A program made the position numbers and the translations under genes. Below, piece after piece: positions 24,625 through 31,586 of a stretch of DNA of 32,352 bases. Under the pieces are notes generated by a model, which made no database searches, was not told the origin of the DNA, and saw only the letters and a program-made list of their open reading frames with translations. Where the stretch lies: IMG/VR virus record IMGVR_UViG_3300047170_000036, positions 1-32,352 of that record, one strand, 5' to 3'. How positions within the stretch are numbered: the stretch's first letter is position 1; each line of letters opens with the position of its first letter. Source of the stretch: a virus.

Positions 24625-27021
24625 TCACGGCGCCACCCGCAACTCGATGTGGCACCGACAGCGCGGGTGGCCTGGAGTCATGCGGTCGCCGCTGGTAAAC
24701 GCGGAGTTCATCGCCACGAAACCGTCAAGTTCGTTCTGGGCACAGATCGCCGCGCACACGCGGTCGTCGCCCATCGTAACCCAACGCTTCAACGAAGTCA
24801 TTCCCAACGCACCCAACAATTCCGCTCCAATCTCCAGTCCAGCAGAATTGGCTCTTAATACCTCGGCCCCCGCGATAAGCGCGGCCCTGGCTTCTCCAAA
24901 TACTGCTGTCTCTATTCCAGCAGCCAGAGCCTCGGCTGTCAAGTTTTCCTGTATTCCCGACTCCAGGGCACGCTCCACCATGTTAACCGTGGTTTCAGCG
25001 ATGTTCATCTCGGCCGAAAGATCAGGGGTCAGATTACCAAGATGGTCATAGTCAAGCCCAACTAGTTCAGCGGCGCGGGCTTTTGCCCAGGCCGTGGCCG
25101 AGAGGGCCACCTTCGCGATCAGGTCCATGGCGGCGTCGTAGCCAGACATGACGATATCCGCCGCATCTTGCGCAACAGCCCGCAGATAGCCCGCGATCCG
25201 GCCAGGCACATCCCGTAGACCAGATAAGTCCACCGACTCCGCGATCTTCCTGGCGATCGGGCCGTTAAACAGTGAAACTTTCCCTAGACGCCGCAACGAC
25301 GCCTCGATGTGTTCTCGCGCCTTAGCGCCAATCGAGGACAGGATCTCGGTAAGAACATCCTTGATCTGCTCCGTGGCCTGAACAATTACTTTGCGGTCAT
25401 TCGGCGCCGATAGAAGCCTCCGCTCGGTATACTTTCTCAACCCTTTCCCAAAAGGGATGTCGGCCAGTTTGCCTACCCCCGTCTTGGGTTTTTTAGCAGG
25501 CTCAGGGGGCGGGGTGGTGTCAGGGGGCTCCCGCGCGCCCTCTCGCGTGGTTCCCATGCCCTTTACGTCGTCGTTAACTTCTCCGGCGCCAGCGGCCCCG
25601 CCAGCGGCACCAAACTGATTAGTAGGGGCGATGGGAACCCAGCCGGTGGGCAGCAGGGCCAGATGCTGATCGCCGCCGTCAATGGCGTCCTCGCCCAACT
25701 TATCCAGAGCCTGGTTGATCGAGAATATCCCAGTTTTAACGTAGTCGGTGAGAACTTTTGCCTGGTCAGCCGCGTTGACGTCATCGGGTGTCTCGAACGC
25801 GAACTCGATGTCACGGCGGTTCCATTCGCGCCATATGATAAGGTTTATCAGCGAAGTAACCCAGCTCTGAATGGGGGCGAGACCCTCCTCCAGCGCCTGT
25901 TGCTTCTGACTCTCGGCCGTGGCCCGGTTAACCTGTTTAACAAAGGGCGTGGGCGAGATCGAAAACGCAAAGCATGCGATGCGCGTAACCCATTCGTCGG
26001 TCTCGTCAGTCAACGCGCCGCTCTTGGTCTCGTGAATATTCTTGGTCGTGCCACCGGGCACAAACCGCCCACGCCGCCGCGTGCCCGTCTGCCCCTGTAG
26101 TTGCTCGTCAAACCAAGTCTGGAACTCACGGATCTGGTTCATGGACCAGGTATCCGGAACCCCGATAAGGGCCTCGGGCATATTGCCCTCGGTATAATAT
26201 TGCAGCAAGAACGTCTCTCGGCGTAGCGCGATCGTGATCGACATCACAATCTGCTCGACCGGACTATATCCCATCACCTTATGGGGCCGCACGTTTCTGG
26301 GCTTATAGATCATGTCCCGCGTGGTATAGTTCACGGCGGGAAGACCCTTTAAGATCTGCTGGTAAGCCGGAAGAGGATATTGCGGCGTCTTCCCCCAGTC
26401 ATTAATTACGCGCTTGATGGCCCCGCCGTCGAGCACGTCGAGACCCATCATCGTGCCGCCCCGGTTGCGCCGCACAAACAGGGTCGGCGCGTCGATGACG
26501 AACAGGTCCTCCAGGATCTCACGCAGCCAGGTGTCCCAGAACTGTTCACCGTCCGGCATGGTAAAAAAGTCGCGTATCTCATTGATTACAGGGTCATCAG
26601 GCTTAACGCGCTTCCTGCCAGCGGCCGAGGGCCTCGGCTTAATGTTCCAATTGAGACGCACCATCTGGTCCTTGCGGGTCTCGATGATGGTCCGCAATAC
26701 GTCCCAACTCTCGGCCAGAGCCCGTAGCTGCCAGAACTGTATCGGTTCGTATGGCCGAGGAGTGGTGTCTAGGTTGTAACCTGAGGGAAAGTCAAAGATA
26801 CGCCCCGCCACTTCCGGTGGGGCGCTGGGAGACATGGGGTTGAGCGGACCGAACCAGTCAGCGGGCGTCCCGGTGACGATACCTGGAGAATATCCGCCAG
26901 GATAGGTATATCCGTAGCCCGAATACTGTAGCGAGTAGGGGTTGCCAGGGCCATTCGGGTCCATCACGGGCGATTTCGCCTGTGGGAGGGGGGTAACGCG
27001 GCCCTGAGTGGAGTCTACCAT
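24625..27021 (-). CDS. Portal protein fused to MuF-type minor head protein
   Basis: A 798-residue fusion. Residues about 60-470 form a phage portal: IQFWQLRALAESWDVLRTIIETRKDQMVRLNW, then MGYSPVEQIVMSITIALRRETFLLQYYTEGNMPEALIGVP, and EWVTRIACFAFSISPTPF. After a Pro-rich linker (TTREGAREPPDTTPPPEPAKK), the C-terminal 270 residues are mostly helical and end with the MuF-type motif KRWVTMGDDRVCAAICAQNELDG...TPGHPRCRCHIELRV, with the conserved Cys and PG-HPRCRC. In most phages these are two genes. The portal forms the head vertex for DNA entry; MuF proteins are ejected or associated with it. The start ATG lies one base after the stop of the 37-codon gene upstream. Confidence 0.85.
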   Translation of the reverse strand: MVDSTQGRVTPLPQAKSPVMDPNGPGNPYSLQYSGYGYTYPGGYSPGIVTGTPADWFGPLNPMSPSAPPEVAGRIFDFPSGYNLDTTPRPYEPIQFWQLRALAESWDVLRTIIETRKDQMVRLNWNIKPRPSAAGRKRVKPDDPVINEIRDFFTMPDGEQFWDTWLREILEDLFVIDAPTLFVRRNRGGTMMGLDVLDGGAIKRVINDWGKTPQYPLPAYQQILKGLPAVNYTTRDMIYKPRNVRPHKVMGYSPVEQIVMSITIALRRETFLLQYYTEGNMPEALIGVPDTWSMNQIREFQTWFDEQLQGQTGTRRRGRFVPGGTTKNIHETKSGALTDETDEWVTRIACFAFSISPTPFVKQVNRATAESQKQQALEEGLAPIQSWVTSLINLIIWREWNRRDIEFAFETPDDVNAADQAKVLTDYVKTGIFSINQALDKLGEDAIDGGDQHLALLPTGWVPIAPTNQFGAAGGAAGAGEVNDDVKGMGTTREGAREPPDTTPPPEPAKKPKTGVGKLADIPFGKGLRKYTERRLLSAPNDRKVIVQATEQIKDVLTEILSSIGAKAREHIEASLRRLGKVSLFNGPIARKIAESVDLSGLRDVPGRIAGYLRAVAQDAADIVMSGYDAAMDLIAKVALSATAWAKARAAELVGLDYDHLGNLTPDLSAEMNIAETTVNMVERALESGIQENLTAEALAAGIETAVFGEARAALIAGAEVLRANSAGLEIGAELLGALGMTSLKRWVTMGDDRVCAAICAQNELDGFVAMNSAFTSGDRMTPGHPRCRCHIELRVAP

Positions 27022-27022
27022 G

Positions 27023-27136
27023 CTAATTCACCAACATTATACCGCGCGCCTCCATGACAGTGCCGGGCGGTTGAATGGTGCCATCACCGGCCGTGCGGCC
27101 GAGAGCAACAGCGCATATGAGGGCGAAGTTGCTCAT
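27023..27136 (-). CDS. Small peptide gene upstream of the portal gene
   Basis: A 37-residue frame (MSNFALICAVALGRTAGDG...). The ATG at 27136 is preceded by GTCGTGCC with no clear ribosome site. It ends one base before the portal start, so coupling would explain its retention. A longer in-frame extension upstream to 27340 is Arg-rich and overlaps the 75-residue gene, so it is unlikely. The peptide starts hydrophobic and then has DGTIQPPGTVMEARG; no family recognised. Could be a genuine small virion gene or a leader. Confidence 0.4.
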   Translation of the reverse strand: MSNFALICAVALGRTAGDGTIQPPGTVMEARGIMLVN

Positions 27137-27167
27137 GGCACGACCATGACGCCATGCGCGCCACCCG

Positions 27168-27254
27168 TCAGCAACAACGCGGCCGGGGCGAACCAAGCGG
27201 CGCCGCCGAGGGGACGACCAACAGCAGCGCGGCAGCCAGGAAAAACCTATACAT
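27168..27254 (-). CDS. Very small hydrophobic peptide (28 residues)
   Basis: Starts with MYRFFLAAALLLVVPSAAP, a signal-peptide-like or single membrane segment, then a basic tail with two Cys. The site GTGGGGACAAA lies at good spacing from the ATG, which overlaps the stop of the 75-residue gene. The neighbouring frame continues hydrophobic (WFAPAALLLTGG) to a stop that overlaps the next ATG, so a frameshift, real or from an error in the sequence, is possible. Confidence 0.3.
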   Translation of the reverse strand: MYRFFLAAALLLVVPSAAPLGSPRPRCC

Positions 27255-27474
27255 TTTGTCCCCACACCATCACGGCGTCTGTCCGGAGTATCATCTGATA
27301 CAGGTCGTCCTCTCCCACTCGATCCAACATCCGGGCGCACTCGACGGCGGAATGCTTCGCCGCCGAGTAGTTCAGCAACAGCCTTATCCGTTCCGGAAGG
27401 CTGTCATGGGCCATCATCTCGGCCTCGCGCGGGTCAAGCCATAGCCCAGAACGGTGCCGGGTGGTCCCAGCCAT
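27247..27474 (-). CDS. Small helical protein of unknown function
   Basis: A 75-residue protein beginning MAGTTRHRSGLWLD and running as helices from LPERIRLLLNYSAAKHSAVECARMLDRVGEDDLYQMILRTDAVMVWG. No known family recognised; the arrangement of Leu and Ala suggests a compact helical bundle. The ATG lies one base after the stop of the virion-like gene upstream, and the last codons overlap the small hydrophobic peptide gene. It belongs to the late operon just before the portal gene. Confidence 0.55.
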   Translation of the reverse strand: MAGTTRHRSGLWLDPREAEMMAHDSLPERIRLLLNYSAAKHSAVECARMLDRVGEDDLYQMILRTDAVMVWGQNV

Positions 27475-27475
27475 G

Positions 27476-28027
27476 CTAGCCCAGGACGGTGCCGAAGACG
27501 TATATGTCCGCCGTCGCCGCCGCGCCCTGCGCGGTGGTCAGCGAAAAGTAGACCGAACCAGGCGGCGTGATGATCGGTCGCGCGGCGGCGAGGGTAAGTT
27601 CGATGGCGAGGGTCGCGGCGGTCAGACCGGAGTATGCCTGCGTGTTCGCCACCAGGGCCGTGCCGCCCTTGCTCGCCGCCGTATAGACGCCGCCCACGGC
27701 GGTAGTCAGCGAAACAGAGGCGTTGGTAACAACGATGCGGTCCACGTAAAGTTTGGTGTAGGCCGGATCGAGACCATACTCGCTCAGTGCGATGGCCTGA
27801 TCGGTGGTCACGTTCATGTTGGCGCCGATCAGCTTGCCGAGGAAGTTCAGCGCCGTATCCGCCACCGTGACGATGCTGAAACCCGTGGCGAGCAGATCGC
27901 GGATATCGGCCTGCGCCACGCTCTGGACGATACCATCAGCGTCAATGGTATAACTGCTCCCATTGCGAGACTGGATCTGACTCAGCCCATAGCCAGGGGG
28001 GGCCGACATCGTAACCGTAAGTGCCAT
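27476..28027 (-). CDS. Putative virion structural protein
   Basis: A 183-residue beta-rich protein, first of the leftward structural operon after the promoter-like site. The N-terminus (SQIQSRNGSSYTIDADGIVQSVAQADIRDLLATGFSIV) is a small module similar to the N-terminus of the protein at 20204-20695. The rest is Ala/Thr/Val-rich strands ending YFSLTTAQGAAATADIYVFGTVLG, like a surface decoration or spike-type beta sandwich. No family name is certain. The start has a strong AAGGA site that lies inside a palindrome (28034-28049). Confidence 0.55.
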   Translation of the reverse strand: MALTVTMSAPPGYGLSQIQSRNGSSYTIDADGIVQSVAQADIRDLLATGFSIVTVADTALNFLGKLIGANMNVTTDQAIALSEYGLDPAYTKLYVDRIVVTNASVSLTTAVGGVYTAASKGGTALVANTQAYSGLTAATLAIELTLAAARPIITPPGSVYFSLTTAQGAAATADIYVFGTVLG

Positions 28028-28033
28028 CAGCGT

Positions 28034-28049
28034 ATTCCTTCCAAGGAAT
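28034..28049. promoter_or_regulatory. Palindrome overlapping a ribosome-binding site
   Basis: ATTCCTT-CC-AAGGAAT is a perfect 7-bp inverted repeat. Its AAGGA arm is the ribosome site of the - strand gene starting at 28027, six bases downstream. Pairing of the arms in mRNA would hide the site; as DNA it could also be an operator. Confidence 0.5.
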
Positions 28050-28106
28050 GGTTATGCGTTCATCCCCCAGCAAGAACGCTGCCTGCGGAAGACCATACTC
28101 AGAGTA

Positions 28107-28136
28107 ACAGTATCACACCGTCGCGCCACCTGTCAA
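28107..28136 (-). promoter_or_regulatory. Promoter-like site for the structural operon
   Basis: On the - strand: TTGACA (28136-28131), 18-base spacer, then TACTGT (28112-28107) preceded by TGA, giving an extended -10 of the TGnTAnnnT form. It overlaps the end of the membrane/coiled-coil gene and faces the operon beginning at 28027. Confidence 0.5.
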
Positions 28137-28613
28137 TCAGGCTCGTGCGTTTTCACGTTCCCGAACGTTTTGGCCCGTGGTCCGTAGAGACTCCACAAGC
28201 CGCTCCAACTTCCCCTCCAGGTGGCTGAACTGTCCCTGGCGCAGTGTCTCAATCTTGTCCAACGCGCTAATTTGTCGTTGTTCGGTGGCGATAATTCCTT
28301 GCATGATGCGCGCCTCGAACGCCGCCAGGTCGGTTTTGCGCACCACTTCCAACGACAACGCGTTATGCTGATCACGCATTTTGTTTAACTCCAGGTCAAG
28401 CCGGGCGATCAGGATTGTCACCTGGTTGTTCATGTCGTGACGGGCCTTACCTTCATTAGCCGCGAACGTCCGCGCTATGTGATCCGCCTCGCGACGAACC
28501 CCAGCGATTTCCGCGTTGAAGTATTTAAACCCGCCAAACAATGCCGTGATCAGGGTCAACACTACCCCGATCAGGGCGATTATCTCGGCGTTTATGTCCA
28601 TGTCTACCGCCAT
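28137..28613 (-). CDS. Membrane-anchored coiled-coil protein
   Basis: A 158-residue protein whose N-terminal AEIIALIGVVLTLITALFGGFKYF (residues about 9-32) is one membrane segment. The rest is a long amphipathic helix with heptads from EIAGVRREADH to RQGQFSHLEGKLERLVESL. This is the shape of inner-membrane spanins (Rz-like) or of some holin-associated and tail-membrane proteins, but position between terminase and head genes is unlike a spanin. The ATG at 28613 is preceded by TTGGAG at nine bases; a TTG at 28628 is possible. Stop lies at the TTGACA of the promoter-like site. Confidence 0.6.
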   Translation of the reverse strand: MAVDMDINAEIIALIGVVLTLITALFGGFKYFNAEIAGVRREADHIARTFAANEGKARHDMNNQVTILIARLDLELNKMRDQHNALSLEVVRKTDLAAFEARIMQGIIATEQRQISALDKIETLRQGQFSHLEGKLERLVESLRTTGQNVRERENARA

Positions 28614-28639
28614 TCTAGTTAGCTCCAAGCCGGGTCGAG

Positions 28640-30178
28640 TTACTCGACCACGACAAATCCGTTTTGGAGAAAAACCCCAAGTTCTGACTCGGGTATATTA
28701 ATTGTGCCGTCCCTACCCATGTCGTATTTCTTGCCATCACGGCCATACATCTGTGGGTAAGACGGAGACTGTGGGCGCATTCTCAGGGTCTTCCTGGACC
28801 CCTCGGCCTTGATGACCGTCTGAGTATTAAGCGTCCGGTAATATTCATATATGCCCTGACCGTCCTGGTCGCCGAGGATAAGTTCGGTCCATAGCCACAC
28901 GTAGGCGTCCGCCCGGTCCGGTGAGTAGCCCGCCTTGGTCTTGTCAAAGCTTAACGTCAACGCGGTAAGTTGGTCCTCCAGGTGGCGGAACTCGCCGACG
29001 TGACGTATGCGGTCCTGCTCGCACAGCGAAGAGACCGGTTCGGCGCGCGCTATCTTACCACGCGACGCCCTCACGGCCTTGAACGGAATATTGGGATCGA
29101 TACTGAAGATGGTGTTGCCCACCATCTCGCCGCCGTTATTCGCCTCGCCTATTATAATGTCGGCTTCCCACTTGTGAAACAGCCCTATAGCGCGCCTGCC
29201 CCACTCGTTCGGACTATAGCGTCCCGACGCGTCCTCCACGAGCCATCCCGTGCCGTCCTCGTCAATTCCGCCAACCATTATTCCGGTTTCGTCGGACCCC
29301 TCATTGTTCGACGCCGCCGGATCAATCGCGACCACGACGCGCACGAGTTCTGGCAGTTGCCGAGGATCCCGTCTGTTCCTGTCGAGCAGTTCTTGCTTCC
29401 ACAGCGCCCCCTGGACGTCTTCGAGAATTTCGGCGTCCAGTTCCTGACGGCCTAGTCTCGTGCCCTCGTATTGGCTTATCAGGATACGAAAGTTCTTCGA
29501 GAGGTTGTTGAAGTTTTCCGCCGTTCTACCGCGAGTTACACGGACCCGTAACTCGGACAACCGCCGGTTGTTGTCGGTAATCTTGGAATTGGACAGGTCC
29601 ACCAGGTTCCTGATCAACTGAATGGGCTTGGGGGTGGTGGTGAAGATGGCGTAGGACCAGTCGCCCAGGCGCAACCCAAACATCGCCTGGTCAAACATTG
29701 CCTGCGCGCCGCCCCTTACCAGGTCCCACGCGGCAAGTTCGTCCCCCCACAGGCGGTGACACTGCGGTCCGCGTGCCCGGTCCGGTGCCTCGGCCGAGAA
29801 ACCCCTGATGATCGAGCCGTTAGTCAGGTAAATCTCGCCGAGGGACCGGTTGTATCCGTTCACGCTGATACACTCAGGAGGAATGATCTGAAGAAGGCCG
29901 GACTGCCCCTCGTAACACACTGACCGAAGATCCCCGTGAGTCGCCGCGACGACGTGGGTGATGGTGTCGGGGTGCTGCCACGTCTCCCAGGCGATGTGCT
30001 CACCGGCAAGGCGCGTCTTGCCGTTGCCCCGCCCAGCAAGGTAAAGCCACACGTCCCAGTCGCGGTCGGTGGGTGGTAACTGGTTGGGCCGGGCGTCAGC
30101 AATCCAGTCCCGGCGGTGGGCGAGCATCTTGATGCGGCCAGCCGATCCGGTGAGGGGTCTGTCATCGGGGGTGGCCAT
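28640..30178 (-). CDS. terL: Terminase large subunit
   Basis: A 512-residue packaging motor. The ATPase domain has a Walker A motif LAGRGNGKT (about residues 47-55) and a Walker B motif LWGDELAAW with Asp146-Glu147. The C-terminal RNase H-like nuclease has VVVAIDPAAS with its catalytic Asp, GEANNGG and SPDRADAYVW, which supplies the last metal ligand. It cuts and pumps phage DNA into proheads at the portal. It lies with the small-terminase candidate and a small gene between them, and 8 bases separate it from the latter. All catalytic residues visible are intact. Confidence 0.92.
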   Translation of the reverse strand: MATPDDRPLTGSAGRIKMLAHRRDWIADARPNQLPPTDRDWDVWLYLAGRGNGKTRLAGEHIAWETWQHPDTITHVVAATHGDLRSVCYEGQSGLLQIIPPECISVNGYNRSLGEIYLTNGSIIRGFSAEAPDRARGPQCHRLWGDELAAWDLVRGGAQAMFDQAMFGLRLGDWSYAIFTTTPKPIQLIRNLVDLSNSKITDNNRRLSELRVRVTRGRTAENFNNLSKNFRILISQYEGTRLGRQELDAEILEDVQGALWKQELLDRNRRDPRQLPELVRVVVAIDPAASNNEGSDETGIMVGGIDEDGTGWLVEDASGRYSPNEWGRRAIGLFHKWEADIIIGEANNGGEMVGNTIFSIDPNIPFKAVRASRGKIARAEPVSSLCEQDRIRHVGEFRHLEDQLTALTLSFDKTKAGYSPDRADAYVWLWTELILGDQDGQGIYEYYRTLNTQTVIKAEGSRKTLRMRPQSPSYPQMYGRDGKKYDMGRDGTINIPESELGVFLQNGFVVVE

Positions 30179-30186
30179 CTATATGA

Positions 30187-30471
30187 TTATTCCGTAGTGT
30201 GCACGGTGACGTCGGGTTTATCGATCCTCGGCATCATGTGCATCGACTGGACGCAGAACTCACCCCATGACTTGTTGTCGTAGCTAATGGAATGTATGGC
30301 GATGTGACCCGAAGCCTTGATGTAGACCGGATAGCCCTGGCGTTCCTTGTGAATACCGTTAAGAGCCACTTTTAGTTGGTCTTTGACGACCGGGGGGACG
30401 TTCTCATACGCCGCGACGTGGTGTAGAGCAGAGTATACGTCGGGGGCCGTAAACTCGATGTAGTAACTCAT
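30187..30471 (-). CDS. Small protein of unknown function between terminase genes
   Basis: A 94-residue protein with no recognised family. It reads MSYYIEFTAPDVYSALHHVAAYENVPPVVKDQLKVALNGI, then strands GYPVYIKASGHIAIHSISYDNKSWGEFCVQSMHMMP, an alpha-beta layout seen in small DNA- or protein-binding accessory proteins. Its ATG overlaps the stop of the small-terminase candidate (ATGA), so it is translated with it, and a packaging accessory role is only a guess from location. Confidence 0.6.
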   Translation of the reverse strand: MSYYIEFTAPDVYSALHHVAAYENVPPVVKDQLKVALNGIHKERQGYPVYIKASGHIAIHSISYDNKSWGEFCVQSMHMMPRIDKPDVTVHTTE

Positions 30472-31025
30472 TGGTGATTAGCCTTCTCAGTTGCAGCACG
30501 TTCCAGTTGCTCAGTGAGGCGGTCCAGCTCCTCCTGTAGCTGCGCGTCGGTGGCCTCGGCCTCCGGAGAGAACGTCCGAAGACCGTATGCCTGGCGCTCG
30601 ATCTCAGTGGTGCGGACCATGACACGGGATAGTTTTTCGAGCAGGTCGGCGGGGGACTCTCTGGAGCCGCGACACGGGAGGACGTGACCCGTGAGCGGGT
30701 CGGGTAGTAACTTACCCGCGAGTTCGAGACCGAGGCGATCGACCAGGGTGGACGCGATATCACGGAGACGGGCGACGTCCTTCCGGTGAAGCGAGACCAC
30801 CTGCGCGGCCGAGAGGACGGCCTGTTCCGAGGGGTCAAAGCTAAACAGGTGGACCGAGGAGAGAACCTTCTCTTCCGAGGGCGGTTTGCGCTTGTTCCAG
30901 CCTTTCTTGACGGCTAGAACACGAATACGTGATATGGAAGTTCCATACTTCGCGGCCAGAGCTTCCTCGGAAAGGATGCCTGCCTCGTATTCAGAACGAA
31001 GGGCGCGGAGACGGTCCTCGTCCAT
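30468..31025 (-). CDS. terS: Terminase small subunit candidate
   Basis: A 185-residue protein. The N-terminal part (MDEDRLRALRSEYEAGILSEEALAAKYGTSISRIRVLAVKKGW) is a helix-turn-helix; LAAKYGTSISRIRVLAVKKGW is the recognition-type unit. Next are helices with ARLRDIASTLVDRLGLELAGKLL, then a charged coiled-coil C-terminus (LQEELDRLTEQLERAATEK). This matches the HTH plus oligomerisation layout of small terminases that recognise packaging sites. The ATG at 31025 was chosen over an in-frame start at 31076 because the extra residues are unlike the domain and GGAG lies upstream of the former. Repeats at 31119-31250 just upstream could be its target. Confidence 0.72.
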   Translation of the reverse strand: MDEDRLRALRSEYEAGILSEEALAAKYGTSISRIRVLAVKKGWNKRKPPSEEKVLSSVHLFSFDPSEQAVLSAAQVVSLHRKDVARLRDIASTLVDRLGLELAGKLLPDPLTGHVLPCRGSRESPADLLEKLSRVMVRTTEIERQAYGLRTFSPEAEATDAQLQEELDRLTEQLERAATEKANHQ

Positions 31026-31118
31026 GGAATATAATTCTCCAAATGGTGGCCGAGGGGGATGATAACACACGGCCATCTATGAGGGAATAGTGGAAAGAAT
31101 GCGGGGTTGTAGATGGGG

Positions 31119-31184
31119 GACGATTGACGGGGGTATGGGGGACGATTGACGGGGGTATGGGGGACGATTGACGGGGGTATGGGG
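31119..31184. repeat. Three tandem 22-bp repeats
   Basis: Three exact copies, starting at 31119, 31141 and 31163. Each consists of GACGATTGAC followed by GGGGGTATGGGG. They lie about 90 bases upstream of the small-terminase candidate start. GACGATTG appears once more at 31542-31549. Such an array could bind a phage protein, for example a terminase or a repressor. Confidence 0.85.
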
Positions 31185-31201
31185 GCTGTCAAAGCCCCCA
31201 T
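31179..31201 (+). terminator. Hairpin at the end of the 22-bp repeats
   Basis: Perfect 9-bp inverted repeat ATGGGGGCT / AGCCCCCAT around GTCAA, followed on the + strand by TTATT. It looks like an intrinsic terminator for rightward transcription; the leftward side lacks a T tract. No rightward gene is seen just before it, so it may protect the terminase genes from antisense reading or act as a protein site. Confidence 0.45.
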
Positions 31202-31210
31202 TTATTGAGG

Positions 31211-31250
31211 GTTGCCGAGGGTTGCCGAGGGTTGCCGAGGGTTGCCGAGG
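31211..31250. repeat. Four tandem 10-bp repeats containing GCCGAGG
   Basis: Four exact copies of GTTGCCGAGG, with a partial copy (ATTGAGG) before the first. Each junction makes the octamer GCCGAGGG, the word that is scattered through the whole window. Lies directly downstream of the 45-codon leftward gene. Confidence 0.85.
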
Positions 31251-31256
31251 GTGGAC

Positions 31257-31394
31257 TTAACCACATTCGGGTAGTGAAAGACCACGGCGCAAGATCTCAA
31301 GACCCAGGCGGTAGGAGGCAAGGGGCATAATAAGATCGATAGCGCGGGCGTAAAGATCAAATAATTCTTTGTCGGTGTAGCCGAGGAGAGACAT
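31257..31394 (-). CDS. Small protein of unknown function
   Basis: A 45-residue frame, MSLLGYTDKELFDLYARAI followed by DLIMPLASYRLGLEILRRG. Predicted as two amphipathic helices. AAAGGAC lies 10 bases before the ATG. Longer in-frame or overlapping frames upstream lack a good site. It is the most upstream leftward gene found. A short regulator or terminase-linked gene is possible, but no family is recognised. Confidence 0.45.
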   Translation of the reverse strand: MSLLGYTDKELFDLYARAIDLIMPLASYRLGLEILRRGLSLPECG

Positions 31395-31472
31395 GGGGGT
31401 GGTGTCCTTTGTGGAGTTTTGACGAGAAAAATGTAACACGAGAGGAGAAGAAGGCAAAGGAGGATGCGAAAC

Positions 31473-31535
31473 ATGGGAGATATGCAAAAGATGAAAGGAT
31501 ATAGTATATATTCGACGGAGCGCGGGACTAATTAG
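31473..31535 (+). CDS. Possible 20-codon leader peptide
   Basis: A perfect AAAGGAGG (31456-31463) precedes ATG at 31473 by nine bases; the frame reads MGDMQKMKGYSIYSTERGTN and stops at 31535. The ribosome site is the best in this non-coding stretch, but the peptide is unlike any known protein and could be chance in an A/G-rich region. Confidence 0.25.
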   Translation: MGDMQKMKGYSIYSTERGTN

Positions 31536-31586
31536 GGGCTCGACGATTGCTGTTGGTTGTCAATATGTCACCCGGTATGGTTACCA

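Noticed and set aside
27137-27340. Arg-rich 5' extension of the 37-codon gene upstream of the portal
   Set aside because: It overlaps the 75-codon gene and the region between in a different frame and has no site or protein-like composition.
31202-31474. Minus-strand 90-codon frame ending in TLGNPRQPSATLGNPQ
   Set aside because: The end is the translated 10-bp tandem array and the frame overlaps the more plausible 45-codon gene in another frame.
31558-31563. TTGACA on the minus strand as a promoter for the terminase genes
   Set aside because: No acceptable -10 lies 16-19 bases downstream; the sequence there is C-rich.
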